Positions 6,281-9,707 of a DNA stretch of 9,707 bases are shown here, in pieces. The stretch spans positions 1 through 9,707 of the forward strand of contig JAAERC010000967.1 in NCBI GenBank assembly GCA_024230695.1. Direction: 5' to 3'. The notes beneath the pieces were generated by a model. That model made no database searches. It worked only from the letters and a program-made list of their open reading frames with translations, and had not been told where the DNA came from. Position numbers and translations under genes: made by a program. The stretch is from Candidatus Zixiibacteriota bacterium. Its GTDB lineage: Bacteria > Zixibacteria > MSB-5A5 > GN15 > PGXB01. Positions within the stretch are counted from its first letter, which is position 1. Every line of letters starts with the position of its first letter.

Positions 6281-6634
6281 ATGGTTGAACGAAGAAAATT
6301 AAAAAGAAGATACACTTCTGAGTACGTCAATGTATTTGATGAGGCCTCTGGTGATTTGGCCGGACACCTCGATAATATTACCTCCGAAGGTATTATGATT
6401 GCCGGCAATAAACCTGTTGAAGCTGGAAAAAATTACAAATTCAGGATCATCTTTCCTTTTAAAGTCGATGATAGGAAACATATAGTAATTGATGCCTCAA
6501 GTGCCTGGTGCAACCAGGATGAAAGTTCCGGGTTTTGTGAAACCGGTTACAAATTTCAGTCAGTTTCCTTTGATATTATTGACAGAATTCAAAAATTCGC
6601 CAAAGAATCAATATTCTCTGACGAACGCAAATAA
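6281..6634 (+). CDS. Second small single-domain PilZ protein
   Basis: This is a 117-residue PilZ protein, predicted to bind cyclic di-GMP in the cytoplasm. RxxxR is present at R5-R9 in 'RRKLKRR' and the second motif reads N32-I-T34-S-E-G37, with threonine in place of the common serine. The C-terminal half ends with the 'GYKFQ' strand typical of the family. Length and motif positions match the PilZ protein at 336, but the sequences differ strongly, so this is an old duplication or independent recruitment. No ribosome binding site is visible: the bases before the ATG are AGCAAAATTATT, and a GGGA lies 14 nt away. An overlapping 13-codon frame (ATG at 6261, stop at 6302) crosses the start and could couple translation, but it also lacks a ribosome site. 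There is no obvious terminator before the next gene. Confidence 0.83.
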   Translation: MVERRKLKRRYTSEYVNVFDEASGDLAGHLDNITSEGIMIAGNKPVEAGKNYKFRIIFPFKVDDRKHIVIDASSAWCNQDESSGFCETGYKFQSVSFDIIDRIQKFAKESIFSDERK

Positions 6635-6782
6635 TCAATTCCGCTTCTCTTTTTAATCATTTACCCTTGACATTTTAATCAATTCATCTTTTTTGTTATC
6701 AACGGACAAAACAAAACCCGCAATTAGAACCAAACGGCGGGAAAATGTAAGGCTTTTAAAAAATATTTAATGAGGTCAGATT

Positions 6783-7700
6783 ATGTGTAATCGTCTAATC
6801 AAATTGGCATTCATGTCTATTCTAATTACTGTAATTTTTGCATTAAACTCCCTTTGTGATGTTTCCAAAGAAGACCTTATTGTTCCAGAGCCGGACAAGA
6901 CTCAGATTCTTACTCTTAAGGATGGTTCAAAATTGGTTGGCCGTATAATCGATGTTATACATAATGAGGTTAGATTCCAATCTGACCTCGGTATTACATC
7001 AATAGTTATTAGCAAAATTGCCAATATTAAGGAAGTAGATGAGGAATCTTTCCGGGACGGGAAATATTGGTTTCCCAATCCCAATCAAACCAGATTATAT
7101 TTTGCTGGTACCGGAAGAATGCTAAAGGCAGGAGATGGATACATATCTGATGTCTATATTTTCTTCCCCGGGTTTGCATTTGGCTTAACAGATAATATAA
7201 CAATCGGCGGTGGAATGTCTATTTTTCCGGGACTAAGCTTGAATGAACAATTATATTATTTTACTCCCAAAGTCGGCCTAAATACCAACAGTAATTTCGA
7301 ATTAGCTGTCAGTGGGTTGATTCTTCGAATTCCGAACTATGTTAAGGATCTTGGATTTAGTGAGGCGGAAGATGACTCATATATTGTTGGCCTTATTAAT
7401 ATTATTGGCACTATTGGCTCTGCGGACAAAAGTCTGACTGCTGGGCTTGGTTATGGATTTGCCGACGGAGAGCTGGCGGACAAGCCGGCCATTATTATTG
7501 GCGGGGAATACCGTTTTGCCAGACGATTATCATTTGTATCTGAAAATTGGATATTGCCCGGAGTTGATGTCCCGATGGTATCATATGGTATTAGGTTCTT
7601 TGGGGAAAGCCTGACAACGGATTTGGCCTTTGTAAATATCCTTGATGATGATGCCATTTTCCCGGGAGTTCCGTATCTCGATTTTGTTTGGAATTTTTAA
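6783..7700 (+). CDS. Probable outer-membrane beta-barrel protein with N-terminal SH3-like module
   Basis: This 305-residue exported protein has a hydrophobic signal peptide (about 5-25) that ends in 'NSLC' but does not match a lipobox well. Residues about 41-86 ('LTLKDGSKLVGRI...FQSDLGITSIVISKIANIKEV') look like a small all-beta, SH3-like module found at the N-terminus of many FCB envelope proteins. From about 100 onward the protein alternates hydrophobic and polar residues with many Gly and aromatic positions ('WFPNPNQTRLYFAGTGR', 'GFAFGLTDNITIGGGMSIFPG') and ends in phenylalanine (FVWNF), as outer-membrane barrels recognised by the Bam machinery usually do. GAGG at 6772-6775, 7 nt before the ATG, supports the start. 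A TTGACA at 6667-6672 lacks a good -10 partner. The transported substrate or role is unknown. It follows the PilZ gene by 148 bp. Confidence 0.65.
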   Translation: MCNRLIKLAFMSILITVIFALNSLCDVSKEDLIVPEPDKTQILTLKDGSKLVGRIIDVIHNEVRFQSDLGITSIVISKIANIKEVDEESFRDGKYWFPNPNQTRLYFAGTGRMLKAGDGYISDVYIFFPGFAFGLTDNITIGGGMSIFPGLSLNEQLYYFTPKVGLNTNSNFELAVSGLILRIPNYVKDLGFSEAEDDSYIVGLINIIGTIGSADKSLTAGLGYGFADGELADKPAIIIGGEYRFARRLSFVSENWILPGVDVPMVSYGIRFFGESLTTDLAFVNILDDDAIFPGVPYLDFVWNF

Positions 7701-7740
7701 TATTTTTAATATTTTTGATATTTTATATTTTATATTTTAT
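7694..7740. repeat. AT-rich short tandem repeat after the beta-barrel gene
   Basis: Three 9-bp units (TTTTTAATA, TTTTTAATA, TTTTTGATA; 7694-7720) are followed by almost three 7-bp units (TTTTATA, TTTTATA, TTTTAT; 7721-7740). The first unit overlaps the last codon and the TAA stop of the gene. It is probably a slippage-prone low-complexity tract. Confidence 0.6.
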
Positions 7741-7958
7741 CTGATACAATTCCGGCCGTAACTCCACATATGAATATGTGCCTGCCCTGCAAAGGGATAA
7801 CGACCAAAACGTAATATTGTTCTATTTACATTAACTTTATATATATGCCGAAAAGTTAAGAAGGCTGATATAGTGTCGATAATATATCAAGTGAGGGGAT
7901 TCACTATTGGGGAAAATTTCAATTCATCTTTTAATTTATCGGGTGATTTTTTATTGAT
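7741..7958 (+). other. Intergenic leader region before the HD-GYP gene
   Basis: No gene is supported. The region contains a 14-bp palindrome CACATAT-GA-ATATGTG (7765-7780), a CCCT-GCAA-AGGG mini-hairpin just after it, and nearer the gene two competing stems that share one arm: AGTGA/TCACT (7890-7894 with 7901-7905) and ATAGTG/CACTAT (7870-7875 with 7902-7907). TATATAT at 7840-7846 is the best, but weak, -10 candidate. No known c-di-GMP riboswitch core is seen. Confidence 0.4.
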
Positions 7959-8942
7959 ATGACCGCCAAAAAAGTAATAGAATCAAAAGTTGATAGTTTT
8001 CAGGCAATATATCTGGAATCATTACGGATTGATACTATTCTGGATTTTGATCTCTATATAAATAAATCAGATAGTTATATATTATATCGCGGTTCAAACC
8101 TTCCTTTTACAGAGAAAAATCGAAAAGGTCTGATTGAGAATAATATCGACAAACTTCATATCTCATCTGAAAACCAAAAAGAGTATCAGCGTTATATTGA
8201 AAAAAATATTGAGCAAATAATACACGATCCGACTATTCCCGAAAATACCAAAGCCGGTATTATATATAATAGTGCCAAACTTATGGTTCAAGATATCTTT
8301 AATAATCCGACTTTGGAAGAAAATATAAAACGCAGTCAGGATATGGTAGAAAACACTGTCTCATTTATTATCAAAGGTAAAAATACTTTCCACAGCCTGA
8401 TACAAATGATGTCGTTTGATTATAGTACATACACACATTCAATAAATGTTTGCGCGCTTTCAATTGGACTTGCGCGTTTTTCAGGAACTGAAAACCAATT
8501 AGAACTTGATAAAATAGGCACTGGCGCGCTGTTACATGATGTTGGCAAAACAAAGGTCTCCGAGACTATTATAAACAAACCGGGGCCACTTACTTCAATA
8601 GAAATGGATTTTATTAAAAAACATCCAAAATGGGGATATGATATAGTCAAAGAAACCGACATGATTTCCAGCGATTCATATATCCCGATTCTACAGCACC
8701 ATGAAAGAGAAAATGGTTCTGGTTACCCTGATGGTCTCACAGCGAATGAAATTCATCCATATGGTAAAATAGTAGCTATTGCCGATGTTTTTGATGCTAT
8801 GACCACCAAACGGACATATAAGCATGCAATGAATTCTTTCCCTGCCTTAAAGGAGATGTACACGGACAAAGATGCTTTCGATCACAAACTTTTAGATCAA
8901 TTTGCAAAACTAATGGGGCCGACTGATCTAGGCAAATTATAG
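7959..8942 (+). CDS. HD-GYP domain protein, predicted c-di-GMP phosphodiesterase
   Basis: The 327-residue soluble protein has an N-terminal region of about 145 residues that I do not recognise (short beta segments, then helices) and a C-terminal HD-GYP domain, the class that hydrolyses cyclic di-GMP to pGpG or GMP. Metal and signature residues are all visible: H160 (YTHSINV), H193-D194 with K197 (LLHDVGK), H222 (KHPKWG), H247-H248-E-R, then G253-S-G-Y-P-D-G-L (the GYP motif) and D276/D279 (IADVFDAMTTKRTY). Four residues before H160 is serine, whereas the three-metal enzyme PmGH has glutamate there, so a two-metal site is more likely. No receiver domain or membrane segment precedes the catalytic domain. 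GGGTGA at 7941-7946 is 12 nt from the ATG, longer than usual. The gene ends in strong hairpins and may lower c-di-GMP sensed by the PilZ proteins nearby. Confidence 0.88.
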   Translation: MTAKKVIESKVDSFQAIYLESLRIDTILDFDLYINKSDSYILYRGSNLPFTEKNRKGLIENNIDKLHISSENQKEYQRYIEKNIEQIIHDPTIPENTKAGIIYNSAKLMVQDIFNNPTLEENIKRSQDMVENTVSFIIKGKNTFHSLIQMMSFDYSTYTHSINVCALSIGLARFSGTENQLELDKIGTGALLHDVGKTKVSETIINKPGPLTSIEMDFIKKHPKWGYDIVKETDMISSDSYIPILQHHERENGSGYPDGLTANEIHPYGKIVAIADVFDAMTTKRTYKHAMNSFPALKEMYTDKDAFDHKLLDQFAKLMGPTDLGKL

Positions 8943-8944
8943 CC

Positions 8945-8967
8945 TGTAATTACATAAAATAATTACA
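8945..8967. repeat. Perfect 8-bp inverted repeat after the HD-GYP stop
   Basis: TGTAATTA (8945-8952) and TAATTACA (8960-8967) enclose a 7-nt loop, two bases after the stop codon. It directly precedes the bidirectional terminator and may add RNA 3'-end protection or a second termination step. Confidence 0.5.
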
Positions 8968-9005
8968 AAAAACTCCCGGCAAAGTCATACTCTGCCGAGA
9001 TTTTT
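8967..9005. terminator. Bidirectional intrinsic terminator between convergent genes
   Basis: CGGCA (8977-8981) pairs with TGCCG (8993-8997), and AGT/ACT continues the stem inside after one mismatch; CT/AG may add to the base. On the plus strand it is followed by TTTTT (9001-9005), serving the HD-GYP gene. On the minus strand it is followed by six T (8972-8967), serving the cytochrome gene. Confidence 0.8.
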
Positions 9006-9020
9006 ATTATTAGATTTATT

Positions 9021-9707
9021 CTAATTATTCTTTGCTCTTAACTCTGCGGCTTTTTCCTTGATCTCAGTCAAATCACGAACCATTTCGCTATAACCATACC
9101 ATAAGGCATAATCAGGATTGGCATGAAAAACACCCTGGAAACCGCGCATCCGGTGTTTCAGATGCATCTCAAACAGACGTTGCTCGATCACCGTCGGGGC
9201 ATCATGAAAAGTTAGCAAATCCGGGAAAGGAGAAGCATAACTTTCCGGTTTAGCCAACGACCCATCCGCATAAAGACTGGCTATTTCTCTTATTCCCTCG
9301 GCCAGGAGATGATCCAGCTCTTTGATCATTTCATCACCCTTAGCCATTTCGGCTTTGGCGAAATTCTCAGAGTGACACTGACCGCAGGTATTCAACATCT
9401 TGTTGCGTTCTTTATCAAACGATTCCTGATCAAGTCTCGCCACATCGGCCGCCTTAACAACATCGAGACGAGCGGTCGGATTCCCCTCTAAATCCAACAC
9501 TCCGAGTGCCTGCAATATTGTTATTTGATCAGCTTTCCATTGTTCATCTTCCGGCAATGGCAAACGTACTGCCAAAAATCCCCAGGCGGTTCTTACTTCA
9601 TGATTGCCTTCCTGCATATGACAGGTCTGACAGGTAGGTGCTGAAGCAGTTTCTGGAAGAGTGCCATTTTGTTTCAATAATGCACGAACCCCATGTTTCG
9701 ATGATGA
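9021..9707 (-). CDS. Multihaem cytochrome c, hydroxylamine-oxidoreductase-like, C-terminal part
   Basis: The reading frame is open to the right edge, so the N-terminal part is missing. 228 residues remain, starting '...SSSKHGVRALLKQ'. The TTG at 9677 is not a likely start. Two c-type haem attachment motifs are present, CQTCH (9632-9618) and CGQCH (9386-9372). The surrounding sequence ('TCHMQEGNHEVRTAWGFLAVRLP', 'NTCGQCHSENFAKAE') and the long helical tail containing 'HRMRGFQGVFHANPDYALWYGY' resemble the C-terminal part of octahaem hydroxylamine-oxidoreductase-like cytochromes, periplasmic enzymes that oxidise hydroxylamine or reduce nitrogen oxides. The full protein would then carry about eight haems; the others lie outside. 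Whether the catalytic P460 tyrosine crosslink exists cannot be judged from this part (Y190, Y194 and Y196, counted from the TTG at 9677, are candidates only). It ends at the bidirectional terminator. It is more GC-rich than its neighbours, consistent with a conserved respiratory gene. Confidence 0.8.
   Translation of the reverse strand, partial: SSSKHGVRALLKQNGTLPETASAPTCQTCHMQEGNHEVRTAWGFLAVRLPLPEDEQWKADQITILQALGVLDLEGNPTARLDVVKAADVARLDQESFDKERNKMLNTCGQCHSENFAKAEMAKGDEMIKELDHLLAEGIREIASLYADGSLAKPESYASPFPDLLTFHDAPTVIEQRLFEMHLKHRMRGFQGVFHANPDYALWYGYSEMVRDLTEIKEKAAELRAKNN

Noticed and set aside
6261..6302. 13-codon frame crossing the start of the second PilZ gene; its first bases resemble 15-31 (GGATT[A/G]GCAAAATTATT)
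   Set aside because: It lacks a ribosome site, and the 17-base resemblance between the two places is probably chance in AT-rich DNA. Kept only as a possible coupling frame in the PilZ entry.
6667..6695. Promoter for the beta-barrel gene from the perfect TTGACA at 6667-6672
   Set aside because: At 16-18 bp spacing only T-rich sequence with no TATAAT-like box is found, so it is mentioned but not called.
6717..6741. CCCGC...GCGGG hairpin, with TTTTGTTTTG following on the minus strand, resembling a minus-strand terminator
   Set aside because: No minus-strand gene lies upstream of it on that strand, and the stem is only 5 bp with a 15-nt loop. It may be a leader hairpin of the beta-barrel gene.
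7770..7814. 14-residue frame MNMCLPCKGITTKT with a CxxC pair
   Set aside because: It has no ribosome site and starts inside a palindrome. Its length is expected by chance.

Overview
The window is AT-rich bacterial DNA, probably from an uncultured lineage of the FCB superphylum (Zixibacteria, Marinimicrobia, Calditrichota and similar). The best marker is the C-terminal sorting domain of the large secreted protein, with the 'LDQNYPNPFNPTT...IKYSLP' signature typical of those phyla. Most genes have ordinary Shine-Dalgarno sites (GGAG, AGGAG, GGGTGA), which argues against classical Bacteroidetes. The phylum is inferred; no marker gene is present.

Layout, left to right. Bases 1-41 look like the last codons of a plus-strand gene followed at once by an intrinsic terminator. 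A structured leader (about 177-335) precedes a 117-residue PilZ protein (336-689). Three minus-strand genes for exported proteins follow, transcribed from right to left: two tandem DUF4402-like paralogues (4772-4200 and 4147-3584), then a 905-residue double beta-helix protein with a type IX-like sorting tail (3421-704). The beta-helix gene and the first PilZ gene converge, and their terminator lies inside the PilZ 3' end. A CPBP-family membrane protease (5965-5009, minus) is divergent from a second 117-residue PilZ gene (6281-6634, plus), across 315 bp of non-coding DNA. A probable outer-membrane beta-barrel protein (6783-7700) and an HD-GYP protein (7959-8942) follow on the plus strand. A bidirectional terminator separates the HD-GYP gene from the C-terminal part of a multihaem cytochrome c of the hydroxylamine-oxidoreductase-like type, which runs off the right edge (9707-9021, minus).

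Possible connection: two predicted c-di-GMP receptors and one predicted c-di-GMP phosphodiesterase lie around a block of secreted or surface proteins. This fits a locus in which cyclic di-GMP tunes cell-surface or adhesion functions, but the window contains no diguanylate cyclase, usher or secretion machinery, so the link rests on proximity alone. The cytochrome appears to belong to a separate respiratory or nitrogen-cycle locus.

I recognise no phage, insertion sequence, CRISPR array, tRNA or rRNA. The least explained parts are the intergenic regions. These hold long perfect or near-perfect inverted repeats, several with 7-nt loops, direct repeats beside predicted promoters, and short exact motifs shared between different promoter regions.
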